From positions 2,914,001 to 2,978,000 of the forward strand of contig NC_016458.1 in the NCBI RefSeq assembly GCF_000226115.1: a DNA stretch of 64,000 nucleotides. Direction: 5' to 3'. Shown here in pieces: positions 35,965 to 47,164 of the stretch. The position numbers were made by a program, and so were the translations under genes. Under the pieces are notes generated by a model. It had not been told where the DNA came from. It saw only the letters and a list, made by a program, of their open reading frames with translations, and ran no database searches. Source of the stretch: Thermothielavioides terrestris NRRL 8126. Taxonomy: Eukaryota; Ascomycota; Sordariomycetes; Sordariales; Chaetomiaceae. Positions within the stretch are counted from its first letter, which is position 1, and each line of letters starts with the position of its first letter.

Positions 35965-37458
35965 TCATTGCTTAATACCGGCGCCTTCGCAAACGATGCC
36001 TCTATCGTACCACGCCACGCTCGGCAGCAGCTGCGACGCCACCCACCGCACCGTTGTGGTGTGGTCGCTCCCCTCCCCGATCGGGCCGTCCGTCTTCTCC
36101 TTGCGCAGGTCCTCCTCGTCGTCGAGCTGCAGCCTCTCCATCGCCCGCTCCAGGCGGTTCCTATCCTCGCCCCGCGGAAACGATGTCCGGCCCTCGGCGA
36201 GCGCCTGGAAGACCACCAGCTGGTCCTGCAAGTACTCGTCAACTACCCCCGCAGTGACCTCTTCGTACAGGTCGTTAGCCAACTGCCGCGAGATGGTCTT
36301 TGACAATCCGGCCTTGCTCCGGTTGCTGTTCTTGGACTTGGCATTCTGCGACGCCCCGAGCCAGTCTCTGCCCCAGCGCAACTTCCCCGCCCTGGCGACC
36401 GCGAAGACGTATATTCTCGAGTCGGCGCCGCTGTCCTCGATCTTCTTGAAGTTGACCTCGGCGTTGTCGAACATTCCCAGCAACGCATCCTCCAGTTCCT
36501 CCGCCAGCTCCTCGTGCAGCTGCGCGGGGACAATTATCGAGACGTCAATCGCCGTGACGTCCCTCACGGTCGGCTGCGACCCGCCGCCGCCGTACGCCGC
36601 CGCGTCCCCCTGGAACTTCAACGTCTCCCCGGGCTTCAGCGGCGTGAAGACGAACTTGACGGCGCCACGCTGCTGCTTGCCCGAGCTCCACCCGCGCGCG
36701 AGCAGCTTCCGCTCGACGACGATGCCGAAGGCGTCCTCCAGCGTCGGCAGCAGCACCTCGTCCAGGTACTCGTACGAGAGCGAGAAGGACACGTTGGTCC
36801 CACCCGAGATCTCGAGCCTGATCGGCTCGCCCTTGTCGTTGCCCGCGAACAGCAGGAAGGGGAACACGGCCTGGAAGATCAACAGCGTAGAGGCTGCCGG
36901 GGAGTCGGCCGTGATCTTGATGTTGCGGGATGTGAGGGATGTCGGGGGCGATTGTGGGCTGAAGAGAAGCGTGTCTGGGGGAGTTTGCTGCGTCAGCCTT
37001 GCACGGTCGATGGGGCGCATGAGAGACGATGCTTTTGTCTCCGTGTCTTTGTTAGCACAGTCTGAGGGCGGACTGCACCTACCGCTGCCAACGAAAAGGC
37101 CCTCCACATGGGCCCCAGTCGCCTTTTTCAAGTACTCAATCGCCGTGACATGCTGCGATTTGAGGCCTGTTATATTTTTTTCCCCCGTCAGTCTCGAGCC
37201 CTTACCACTGCGCAGTTACGCTCTGCAAGAAGGGGGACCTCGGGATCGCAACGGAAACACGGTACCTCCTCCCCTTTGCCCCCCTCGCTTGCCTCTCACG
37301 TGGGTGATGCGCACAGGTTGGGTAGCGACTGCCGCCAGGGCACAAGCTATGCGCACCAGCTGCCCGCCTCCTTCGCCTGTGCGGCCGTCGAGTGTGATGA
37401 CCGGCGGTTGGGTCATTTTTGAGTTCAATTCTGCTCTTGTCGGTCGCTGCTCCTGCAT
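35965..37458 (-). CDS. RTCA: RNA 3'-terminal phosphate cyclase
   Basis: Predicted 428-aa protein of the RTC family, which converts RNA 3'-phosphate ends to 2',3'-cyclic phosphates with ATP. Three exons: 37458-37266, 37166-37083 and 36974-35965. Introns are 99 nt (GTACCG..ACAG, CTGAC branch) and 108 nt (GTAGGT..CCCAG). Splicing restores the family signature: LDGRTGEGGGQLVRIACALA near residues 23-42, THVRGKR, then GLKSQHVTAIEYLKKATGA. His397 in GSDHTTT aligns by position with the catalytic His of bacterial RtcA. That favours a true cyclase over the inactive Rcl1 pre-rRNA factor. An alternative in-frame start is 37416 (MTQPPVITLDGR). The gene converges on TCD with 287 bp between stop codons. Confidence 0.9.
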
Positions 37459-38942
37459 GTAAATATGGTCCGTTAGGCGTCGCTGTTCGTGAGTTATGGA
37501 TGCTTTTAATTGTGTTCAGGGTCGAAGTGGGGGAGTATTGGTCATGTAGGGAGTTCGGCGTGGGTTTTATACTTACAATCAAGCCAGGTGTTGCTTTTTG
37601 ATTGTGCGTTGTTCGAGGTGAGGTGCGCTGTATGTTGATGTTGATGGATAAAAAAGGAAGGTGGGGATGGAGATGAGTTTGGTGGATCTGCGATCCAGGC
37701 TGGAAAGCACAATACAGATTGAGCCTGCTTTCTATGGGCGAAAAGGACCGGAACTGTTTCTTGGGATGTGAGATGCTCTTATAAGGCGCTGAAGTACCTG
37801 ACCTGGTAAAGTGAAAAGCACCAAATGTTTGACCTTGGCGCCGCAAATCTCTCCAACTCGGTTCTCGGCTCTCCGTTTGTCTGTCGCAAAGCGAAAACGT
37901 AGGAGGGAAGAGTTACAGTAAGTACGTACCAACACTACCTACCAAGGGAACCCCCTGCATGCACAGCACCTCTCACAGGCGCTGTAATTCGAGGCTGCTT
38001 AGCCTCCGTTTGAGTCACCGGCGGCCTGCTGTGGACCCTTGTCGCATGTCCCAAACATGCTGAAAGAAGGCCGCCGAACAGTGTCATCCACCCCGGTCTT
38101 TTAGCGCCTGTTTCCATACTTGTTTGTGTGGGCTGCCTTGGATAACCTTAGTTGCCTCGAACTTCTGTCGATGCAACAGCACAACATTCCCCCCTTGGCT
38201 CCGTTCGAAATTCTCGAGTTCTCCGGCTCAAGCAGGTACCGCGCAGGATCCGATTACAGCAGCCTTGGGTTGACTTTCCGCAGCTCCGTTTGCTTCAACG
38301 CCCGCCCGGCTCTCGCCAGAGGTTGACTCAAAGCAAGTGCCGAATGAAGCTCATCGAACAAGACATGAGATTCCCCAGAAGACATGGTATCAGCACGTTC
38401 ATCTCCCCAATGCCTTCGTTATGCTTTGGAGGCCTCGCTCTGAACCCCATCAATCAACCAGCCGTCAAGCCAAGGGACTTTTGAAACAATGGAGACACCC
38501 AGCTGACATCCAGCACCCAACCATCAAGAAACACTGGACCGTCCATGCACTGGGAAACAAAACAAGGTCATCAGATCACACCATCACTCGTCACAGTTAG
38601 TTCGTTAGCGCCGCCGGAAATAGCACTTGACAACCGTAACCGCTAACAAACTCGGCCCGCGTCATTATCAGCAGCTGCCGGAACCGCGCCGGGAATAAAG
38701 TCGGAGCCATTGCATATCCGCTGAAAACGTGCCGAAAAACCACTGACTCAAGGGGACCCGCTCCCGGCTCTTTACATCGCCGGCGGCGCCGAGCCGGCTC
38801 TCTGGCCCCGCGCAGTCTCGAGGTAGTGTTTTCGCGCTTTTCGCACGCTGTATGATCCGGCGGTAAGTGAACGGGGGTGGTCAGCGATCTTGACAGTCGT
38901 GCCGCTGCGGCAAAAGCAGGCGAAGCGCAAGCGACGAGCGGC
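37459..38942. other. Intergenic region
   Basis: 1.5 kb between the RTCA start and the 3' end of the bZIP gene. No supported gene. It includes an AACACTACCTACC segment near 37936-37948 related to the recurrent TACACTACC motif. Confidence 0.45.
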
Positions 38943-39931
38943 TTACATCTCTTTGGGCGCGTACTGCAGGTATTCGTCTATCGCGCTGTCGTTACAGTGT
39001 GCACTGGCGACGCCGGGTCAGCCGCGGGGCCCTTGAGCACTCCTCCGGGGAGAGGACGACGGCTCGTTGTCGAGCGAAGGACGGGAGGAGCGATGGAGAC
39101 AGTGTGGTTGGTAGCTTACTGCGCCAGCAGCTCGGTCATGAGGTCGAGCCGCTGCCCCTTGAGCGCCTTCTCCTCGGCGACGAGGCGGTCGTGCAGGCCT
39201 TGCAGCATCTCGGACTCGGTCTTGATCTTCTCCTGCGCCTCGCGCTCCTTGGTCCGGTGCCGGATGTCCACCAGGCGCCGGCTCGCCCGCTTCCGCTGCT
39301 GCTTGAGTGCTTGCCAGACGGGGTGCTTTGGCTTGAACAGCAGCGGCAGCCGGGGTAGGACGTGTTGCTGTTGTGCACCCCATTCGCTGGGCGCCGAGCC
39401 CGGGTCGATGATTGGCGCCGCTGGCGGGTCAAGCGGCAGCGGCAGCGGCGGCGGGGGGCGCGGCGGCTCGGGAATCTGGGGCGGTCGTGTAACCTCGAAA
39501 GAGCCGTGTAACGCGACCGAGGCTTGTGGGATCGACGTCGCTGGACTGCTCATATATGGATTGGGCTCGTATGGAGTCGTTCCCGCCCCCCACGACGGAT
39601 CTTGCACCACGGCGGTCACGGCGGACGCGGATAGGTTGACCGGCTCGGGATGCTGATATTCGCAGAGAAAGTTGATAGGGGGCTGGTGAACTTGTGGATC
39701 AGCCTCCCCATAAGGCAGGTATCCTCCGGAGGTCGGATTCTGAGGGGGAAGGAGAAATTGCGAGTCTGCCAGGTTGCTCGCGAAGCCATGGAGGCTTTCG
39801 TCCTCTGCAGGGGGGAGGTGTCCGCCGAAAGTGTCGGCGGTCAGGGCGCAGTGGTCAACGGCCCAGTTGCCTGGGTCAAGGAACTGCGCATCTTGATACC
39901 AGTCACAGAGATCAGCCTCAACTGACGACAT
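38943..39931 (-). CDS. Atypical bZIP-like protein
   Basis: Predicted 290-aa protein from exons 39931-39120 and 39003-38943. Without splicing the frame stops at once after ELLAQ. A 116-nt intron (GTAAGC..GCCAG, CTGAC branch) instead gives ELLAHAHCNDSAIDEYLQ and a short tail ending in KEM. That matches the H-x2-C ending seen after many fungal ATF/CREB-type zippers and strongly supports the exon. The C-terminal 80 residues hold a basic stretch (QQRKRASRRLVDIRHRTKER) followed by a Leu-heptad coiled coil. Aligned on the zipper, the DNA-contacting Asn of the basic region is replaced by Arg. The N-terminal 190 residues are Pro-rich and unstructured, as in fungal activators. An upstream in-frame extension to 40114 exists but lacks support. 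Nuclear location is inferred; target genes are unknown. Confidence 0.75.
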
Positions 39932-41436
39932 AGCGGTGCAACAGGTGGAATTCTTCGTTGACCAGACGTGTGTCATTGATATTGCAGGCGGCGCATGGGA
40001 AAGTTCAGGGAGACACCACAGGATAATCTTGAGCAGCAAGTCAAGCAGATGAGATATGTGCATGCGGCTCCCAACTACACCATGGGCTTGTAGGCCGGAC
40101 ACTGCGGTCCTCAAGCCATCTAGTTTTCTGTGGCTGCCATTGGTTCCCTCGCGCCACCGTCTATCCCCGGTCAGTCATCAACCCAAAAAGAGCATGGCGA
40201 GCGTGTAGTATGTTCGGCTGTCAGCAAGACGATGTGATGATTTCGGTCGCATTGCTGCGGCGATTGCTGCTCCGCGACTGTGGTTGGTCCGGCACGACTC
40301 CCCTGGTCCTGGCCATCCTCTCTCTTGTTCCGGAACTGCTGTGAGTTTTGGAGCGTCAAGTCCATGTATTCCGCCCGGGGAACTATTCCCGTGCTAGGGT
40401 AACGCCGTTAATCTTACTCGAAGTCTCATAACATATCGCCTTCTCCGCGGGAAGCAAGGACGGGGAGAGGTGGGGAAGAAGGCATCGCACAATGTTCGTG
40501 TGGTAGTGTACGGAGTAGTTGGTGGCATTCTCGCCTCCGCAAACTGCAGGCCAGAGTCCGAAACAGGAAACCAGTCGACCCCTGCTGGTCTCGTCCTGGT
40601 CTCCTTCTTGAATCTGATTGCCAAACCCCCAGCCCCAGGTTTCCAGAATCGGTAGGCTCTGGCTTGGCGATCTACATCCGTAGGCAAGTTAGCTCCGGGT
40701 AGTTAGTTACACGAGATGAGATCTTCTCCGTCCCACCGCTCCACATAAGCGAGCCTCGGCCCGTTCGGGGGAGCGGTCCAGAAAGCCGGGAATCTATCGA
40801 GTAGTATAGTCCTCGTGCTCCGTCGTGAACCAGCCAGCTTGACTTGGACAAACAACCGCGGATGCAACTGTCACAGTACCGTCTTTTGTCGGATGGTCAG
40901 AAGGCGGTCTGATGTTCAGCTGGACAAGGATATGGTTTGATGAGCTTTGGCAGCTCTGCCTGGAAATCTGGCAGCGCCCGCCTGCATGATTCGGTAAGGC
41001 CGCCGCTCGGAGTATGCGGGCGTGGCAAGCCCCAACACTTTCATTCTTTTCAAGTCCGGCCCACGGCATGAGATTGGCTAGACCACCATTCAGACATGTC
41101 GACTGCGCCGCTCTAACACGGTCTGGTGCGGGAATGCCGTTCCGGACTCTGAGGGCGGCGGCGGACCCAGTCAACAGGCCCGGCATGAACCTGGTGTCAC
41201 TTCAGCGATCTGAACAGACTTAGACAATCACAAACCATACCTGAGACATCCCGCCCTCCCTCGCTCCAGTGGTCACTTCTGGGCGCTGAGACAGGTCAAC
41301 TAGTGCAAATGCAGAAGGGAAAGCGTCCTCTTGGCGTCAGGCGGAGAAGGGATTGTTGTAGCGTTGGGCGAACACGGCGTCGGCAGGCTTCTCTCGATCA
41401 GGAAGGCCAAGCATTGTGGCAGATTGATACCGACAC
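39932..41436. other. Intergenic region
   Basis: Upstream of the bZIP-like gene. Only chance frames are seen. One copy of the nonamer GGTAGTGTA is at 40502-40510. Confidence 0.45.
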
Positions 41437-42158
41437 CTAGAAGGCGAAAAGTAGACCATGAAGGGCGCCAGATGCGGAGAAGGAGAGCCAGCGGTTATTT
41501 GTGTAAGGGAAGGCACGAACGGTACAGCAGAGGAACTCACGGTGCCAGGCAGCAGCACTCAGAAACTCGAAATACCTAGAATGAAAGCAGAGTTTACGGG
41601 GGAGAATGAGGGGACCGGTCGCTCCTTCCTTGACCTCCAATACGGTAGCCTGCCAGAAAGCCCAGAAATTCTCCAGCGTCAAGGCTTGGAAACCTCCTGT
41701 TCCGTCTCGGTGGGTAAGGGTACCTAAGGTTCTCCATCTCCCCAGGTCTGCCGGCGCGGCCTGCTGCGCTTCTTGCATTTGTCCTCCTCGTCGTTGCAGC
41801 GGCCACCACGCGGGGCCGCTCGGACTCGTTCCGGCCTGGACGGGACAAGACACTTCCAGCACGGAGGCGACTCCACAAGGTCGTTGTTACCCACTGCGGC
41901 AATTCTCTCTTAGGTCAGTAGCATCGATTTCGAGTTGACGTGAAACTCAGCTCACCAGGTTTCCTCCATATGGTCTCCGCCAGGTGCGGATGCCCAAGAA
42001 TAGGAACTACCGAGGCCCTCGCTCAACCAACTGCCCGGGAACAAGCCCGTAGCGGCGGTGTAGCCTTGGTCAGCCTCAACCTCGAACTCATCTTCAAACC
42101 CGGCTGATGCTCCAGACAACACGTCCACCACCGGGTCGGAACAATACGCTTCGAATGC
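41437..42158 (-). pseudogene. Possible decayed CxxC zinc-finger gene
   Basis: Three protein-like segments on the minus strand in different frames. 42158-41956 reads like an acidic, Ser/Gly-rich activator region (ASAGFEDEFEVEADQGY). 41903-41724 reads AAVGNNDLVESPPCWKCLV and then a Cys/Lys/Arg-rich stretch ending RRQTWGDGEP. 41700-41437 reads GGFQALTLENFWAFWQATV and continues to a stop. PCWKC followed by CNDEEDKCKK resembles zinc-binding motifs of fungal transcription-factor-like proteins (recalled, not searched). I could not join all three by good splice sites without meeting a stop. It may be a multi-exon gene I have failed to resolve or a broken copy. Low confidence. Confidence 0.3.
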
Positions 42159-44161
42159 CTACGGGATATCTGTCTCGACAATTGGCGTCCTGGGCCTCCC
42201 GGTCCCCGAAAGCCGAATCAGCCGAAGCAAAGGCGGGATGGCTGGTCAGCTCATCTTCTAGCTCGAAGTTTCGAATGATCTCGGTCTCCACTCAGAGGTT
42301 GTTGACTGGTTCAACAGAAATGGGCATTTTGTGACTGTCGTCAGAGGTTATGATACGTTGGCAAGTGGAACACGGCGCCGTAAACAAAGCTTCCGGGATT
42401 CTCGTTGCCACCAAGCTGACTGCTTTGGCAAACAAAATCGTCGGAGGAGGTTTAACCCATCGCCCACTTCTTGTAGGCTTCGGTTTCAGTAACGCCACTC
42501 CATTTTCCCACGCTGCTTACCCGCCCTTCATGTCGCGACCCGGGACCAGCGAGGCAAGATCATGTGTACCCGTAGCACCTCTGTCGGCGGCCGCTGGGGA
42601 AAGATACGCCAAATGATCGTCGCTGTGACCATAACTCCCGTTTTAGGTCCGCAACTTTCCCGGTTCGTTCGGCGACTCGGGAGAGCTGAACGCTTCTGGT
42701 ACGCTATCCAAACTATCAGCTCGTGGCAGAGAACGCGAGTGGCCGGATGGAACTTGCATGCTTGAAGGTCAGCCTCTTTTATCGAGGGCCACAGAGCAAT
42801 TGAGCAATATCATCAAAACACAACACCACGTGACGGAGTGTCTCCGACGCCGACACCATTGTCAACGGAGTGTGGAGACATGCGTGTCACATACCTCCCC
42901 CCCTTCCGTCCGAGATGCACCTGAGAGCATCCAAAACCCGATCTCACAACAGACAACACCGCAGGCGTGCTCAGTACTCAGAGGGTGCTAAGCGCCTAGC
43001 GCAAACTCGTCTCGCCGGCTCCAACGCGCTTCCGTGTCCAGGGCGGCAGCTATCCAAGCACCGGTGTGCTCGATCCCCCGCGTTTCAAGTGAGTCCGGAG
43101 TTGTTTCTCCGGGCGGAGCCACCGCCCCCCGGCCGCTCATGGGGGCTGTACTGGAGTTTCCACGGAAGTCCGCCTGTATGTCTCATCTACACTATTGTGT
43201 AAGGTAGTGTAGATGGTTGGTTGTCCAGCCATTCCTGTTTTGCACACCAACCCAAGTCGCGAGGAGGAAGGGCGTGGGAAGGGCCACGCGCGCCGGGGGA
43301 CCTGCGCCACACAGATGCAGCCGCTCACTCGTGAGCTTCAGGTAAGGGAATGGTAAGCATGGACTCGGCGTACACTAACGTTCAGCAGGAAGCCACACCG
43401 CCCCCTCGACCGCTGTGCTTCGTGGCGGGTGGCTGCTGCAGCCCTTGGCGATGTGGCGTTGCTTGGCCAACTTTGCGTGCACTTCTGTCCCAGATTAGTG
43501 GCGAGACGGGCCACAGACTGAGACAGACTGAGATAACTGGTTGGTTGGGTTGTCAACTGGTACATAATTATCTGATCGACCGAGAGAGAACGGGTGAATA
43601 CTGCCGACATGGCCCAAGGCTGAGAAATACACTACCCTCTCGGCTAACCCTCCAGGGTGGCTGTTGTCCTCTCAAACCAACCGTGAATGATCTTCGCACG
43701 CAGGAGTGACAACAGGAGTGTAATGTGCAATGTACACTTGAGATGAGCAGCCGCTCATCTTTCCTCGAACCCAGCTGCATCCGTTCTGCTCAGATCGCTC
43801 CTCGCCATCAACTACCCGTGATTGAGGACGATCCAGGTCCTGGAGATAGGAAAGAATAAACAAAGTCTAATGCATCTCTTGATCAAAGCCTCTTGTCATT
43901 AAATGCAGGCCCAGTGCTGAGTTCATGAAGGCGCTCCGACATGACTTATACCACACCTCTTGCAAATCCAAAATGCCTCCTTCTACGCGCAAACCGTCAG
44001 CGAAAGCACCCGATTGCAACACCTGCGTCACGGAAGGCTTCAGTGTGACTTAAACCCAACCAGATAACCAGGGCTTTCCCCTGGATCGTCTTGCTTCCCT
44101 GCCCACCTCGCAAACAGACAGACAACCCCCGTTGACCTCTCCACCCCGCCGCCCTTTAACT
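42159..44161. other. Intergenic region
   Basis: About 2 kb without a supported gene. GTAGTGTA motifs occur at 43204-43211 and 43628-43635. The first lies in an imperfect palindrome around CTACACTATTGTGTAAGG then TAGTGTAG (43188-43212). Confidence 0.45.
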
Positions 44162-44590
44162 TCATCTTCTCGCTTTAGTCTTAGGACGGCAAGGCATGAC
44201 GACCGTTTCCCCGGTTTCCCCGGTTGCCCCGGCTGCCCCGGTTGCCGCAGCACCTGTCGCTGCCTCTGCGCCTGCCTGCACCGGTAGACCAACCTCCGCC
44301 TCCGCCTCCGCCTCCGCCTCCGCCTCCGCCTCCGCATCAGTCTCGGCGACAAGCACCGGCGCCAGCCCCACCCCCAGCCCGCTCGCGCTCGGACCGAGCG
44401 CCTCCCGGATCTTGCGCGCCGCCGCGGCGGTGTACTCGTGCACGGCCTGGCGCGTGTCGGTCGTGTGCTGCTCTCGCCGCTGCTGTGCGCGCTGGGCGGC
44501 GGCGACGAAGAGCGCTGTCCTCTCGTCTGAGGGCTTGTGAGTTCCGCCGGGGGGGTCCATGTCCATGTCCATGCCCATGTCCATGCCCAT
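44162..44590 (-). CDS. Small hypothetical protein with Met-Asp and Glu-Ala repeats
   Basis: Predicted intronless 142-aa protein beginning at the first ATG (44590) after a pyrimidine-rich leader and a TATA-like box about 270 bp upstream. The N-terminus is an MGMDMGMDMDMD repeat. Residues about 13-65 form a plausible charged helix (SDERTALFVAAAQRAQQRRE and on). An alternating Glu-Ala run encoded by the hexanucleotide repeat follows, then an Ala/Gly/Thr stretch and a basic tail KTKARR. No signal peptide, membrane segment or known family is visible. The promoter-like context is the main reason to call it a gene. It may be fast-evolving or lineage-specific; no function is proposed. Confidence 0.5.
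   Translation of the reverse strand: MGMDMGMDMDMDPPGGTHKPSDERTALFVAAAQRAQQRREQHTTDTRQAVHEYTAAAARKIREALGPSASGLGVGLAPVLVAETDAEAEAEAEAEAEAEVGLPVQAGAEAATGAAATGAAGATGETGETVVMPCRPKTKARR
44293..44334. repeat. Hexanucleotide (CCTCCG)7 microsatellite
   Basis: Seven perfect CCTCCG units inside the hypothetical gene; on the minus strand they encode the alternating Glu-Ala run. Copy number is likely to vary between strains. Confidence 0.9.
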
Positions 44591-44592
44591 GG
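44557..44592. repeat. CCATGY hexanucleotide repeat over the start codon
   Basis: Six imperfect units (CCATGT/CCATGC/CCATGG) that span the predicted ATG at 44590 and encode the MGMDMGMD N-terminus. Each unit carries an in-frame ATG, so several starts are possible. Confidence 0.85.
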
Positions 44593-44854
44593 GGGAGGGC
44601 CAAGCCGGCGAAGGGTGGACTTGGGAGGAGGCCGGTGTGGTTAATAGGTGAGGGAGCTCTGGGGTGTGTTGTGTTAGGGGAACTGGAGGTTTGCGGTGTT
44701 GTATAAGTCCGTTCGTTCTTGGACAACGTGAACGAGGGTGGCTGGCACGACGGGAGAAGGACAAGGAGATGGGAGGATACGAACAAGGAGCGAGTGAGAG
44801 TGAGGATTCGAAACGCTGGCGTCGAACGCTGTTCGCTGTCCGAATGAGACGGAC

Positions 44855-44862
44855 TTTTTATA
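44855..44862 (-). promoter_or_regulatory. TATA-like element
   Basis: TATAAAAA on the minus strand, followed by a CT-rich leader (TCGCTCCTTG, CTCCTTGTCCTTCTCC) leading to the ATG at 44590. It supports transcription of the small hypothetical gene. Confidence 0.5.
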
Positions 44863-46175
44863 TGTGGCAGGCTGCCCCAGAAGTTGGGGAGATGGGGGCC
44901 AGGAGAGGTCGAAGCAGGCAAGGAGAGCCGCCAAATTGAAGGCGGAAGCATCAACAACGCATCTCTTGAGCCAAACCCGGGCTTGTCTGTGCAAGGGCGT
45001 GCTTCGACAGGACACAGGGGGCCATGACAGCTCCGTCACGCGCAAGAATTCGATGTGATCGCGCGCCCATTGCTGCCCGCTACAACCCTGCGGCTCATGC
45101 CCGCGCTCCTGACGGTGAATCTAGTGCAAATGGGAAAGTTGTCCGTCTCAAGTGGATCAACCTGCGCCAACCAAGGTTCTGTTGCGGCCCATATCATGCC
45201 AGGCAGAATGCCGGGAAGTGTCAGGGGATAGTGTACAATGAAGGCTGCCAGGAAACATTTGGGCAAGCCGGGGGGGTGTCATGCATGGAGCGGGTCGACC
45301 GGGATCCAAATCCTCCACCACGTGGGAAAGAGCAGGGATCCAGCAGGGGCTGGGCCCAGCCTCGCTGTCGCCGAGTCCAGCGGATGAGCATCTGCGCCGC
45401 AGGCGAGCAGGGGCGGACCAACATGCCGAAAGCCAGTTGGGGATAACGGCACTGAAATGGCGCCGCAGGGGAATCAAGGACTCCGGCCGTGCCGGGGTAA
45501 AAGCGGTCCATGGGGTTTGACAGTCAAGATGTCTCGTCTGATTTGCTGCCTGTCCATCTTTGCTGGGCGCCGCGCTGCAGGAGGATAGGAAACCGAGGAA
45601 GCACGAGAGGGAATGAGGGACCGAAAGACCCGAGCCTTGCTGTTGAACCCCAGCCTTCACTCCCGGCTGCCACGTGGGCAGACAGGGATCAGCTGCAGAT
45701 CAGTCCTATGCGGGCAGGTCGAAAGCATGTTCAACGGCCAATCCATCCTCCTGCCGTCATCGATGGTCGAGGTGGCTGATGTTCTGCCAAATCTTGAGGA
45801 AGGACCGTTCCTGAATGCTGCTTCAGTAGCTTGGGGGGAAAAGTGAGACAAAGAGATTCGGTTTCACACGTTCTTCTCTGTCAAGTAAACGTAGCATTGA
45901 GGGTGCCGGACGGCAAGTTGGACTACCTCCCCTGGCAGTGGCTGACGTTAATTTCGCAGATGCAGGGTAGCATGCAGAAAAGAAGCGGTGAACTGCGAGG
46001 CTTGAGAATGCGGCCGCATTCCGCATGCCGTTCAGTTGATTCACCCACCAAGCGAGAGAGTTGACAGAGCCTGCAGCTTCATAGCCGAACGGAATGCAGC
46101 GCACACCCGATACCTGCCCAACATTTGTGTAGTCGCAATCGATGGCTGTTACAACAATTGGTTTTTCCACTTTGC
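44863..46175. other. Intergenic region
   Basis: 1.3 kb from upstream of the small hypothetical gene to the 3' end of BNA6. No supported gene; open frames here are chance frames. Confidence 0.5.
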
Positions 46176-47164
46176 CTAACTCGACACCTCCGGGCCTTCG
46201 CCTTTCTCTACATTAATCTTGAGAGAGAAGTCGATGTGGCGCACGCCCTGGTGAATGGAGCTTGTCGAGAGGATATCGACATCTGACTCACGTTAGCCAG
46301 TTTGGTACGCATCTACAGCTGCTCGCATTTCAAGACGGGCGGCCTACCGTTGCAGATGTAGAGCTCCGCGTTGTCCTCGGTCAAGCCGCCCGAGACCTCG
46401 AGGAGGAACTCCCTCTTGCCCTTCCACTTCTCTTTAAGACTCCTCGCGGCGGCCTTGACGCCGGGCCCAGTGAAGTTGTCCAGCATGACCACGTCGGCAC
46501 CGGCAGCAATGGCCTCATCCGCCTCCTCCTCGCTCTGCACCTCGACCTCCACCTTCACGCTGAATCCGGCAGCGGCCTTGGCGGCCTTGACCGCCTGGGT
46601 GATGCTCCCGCGGCTCCACACGTGGTTGTCCTTGAGCATGACCATGGTGCTCAGGTCCATACGGTGAGTGTCCGCGCCGCCCACCAGCATGCCGTACTTC
46701 TCGACGAGCCGGAAGCCGGGGGTGGTCTTGCGCGTGCCCGCCAAGGTGCCCTTGTAGCCAGCACTGCGTAAGTTGACCAGTAGGCGGCGGCTCATGGTCG
46801 CAATGCCCGAGCAGCGGGCCAGGATGTTGAGCGCCACGCGCTCCCCCTCCAGCAGGCCGCGTGCGGGTCCGCTCACCGTGGCCAGGGCGGTTTTGGAGCC
46901 GTGCGTCTCGATGTGCGAGCCTTCGCGGGCATGCCAATCGACGGTACACCCGCACTGCGCGAAGACCTCGTTGAAGAAGGGGATGCCGGCGAGAATACCG
47001 GATGACTTGCCCCAGAGGGTGGCGGTGCGGTGGTCGTTGCCGACCACAAAGCCGCCGACGTCGAACGAGGGCGTGTCTTCGGCGAGCCAGGCGGTGATCT
47101 GTGATTTCCAGGTCACGGGCAGGATGTGCTCCAAGGAGCCATGGTCGAGAGGGAGGTCAATCAT
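46176..47164 (-). CDS. BNA6: Nicotinate-nucleotide pyrophosphorylase (quinolinate phosphoribosyltransferase)
   Basis: Predicted 307-aa QPRTase, which converts quinolinate and PRPP to nicotinate mononucleotide in de novo NAD synthesis from tryptophan. Exons are 47164-46348 and 46282-46176. The 65-nt intron (GTAGGC..GTCAG, CTAAC branch) turns a premature end after ICNG into [16 protein letters not shown], the expected C-terminal strand of the fold. Signature regions are [20 protein letters not shown] near 103-122, [10 protein letters not shown] at 143-152 (PRPP/quinolinate-binding Arg and Lys), [11 protein letters not shown] at 162-172, MLKDNH and VMLDNF. No targeting signal is visible, in line with a cytosolic enzyme. 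It is head-to-head with RCC1. Confidence 0.95.

Noticed and set aside
35965..37458. Rcl1-type rRNA factor instead of a true cyclase
   Set aside because: The position of the catalytic His is occupied (His397 in GSDHTTT) and the N-terminal GEGGGQ loop is intact, which favours the catalytic RTCA branch.
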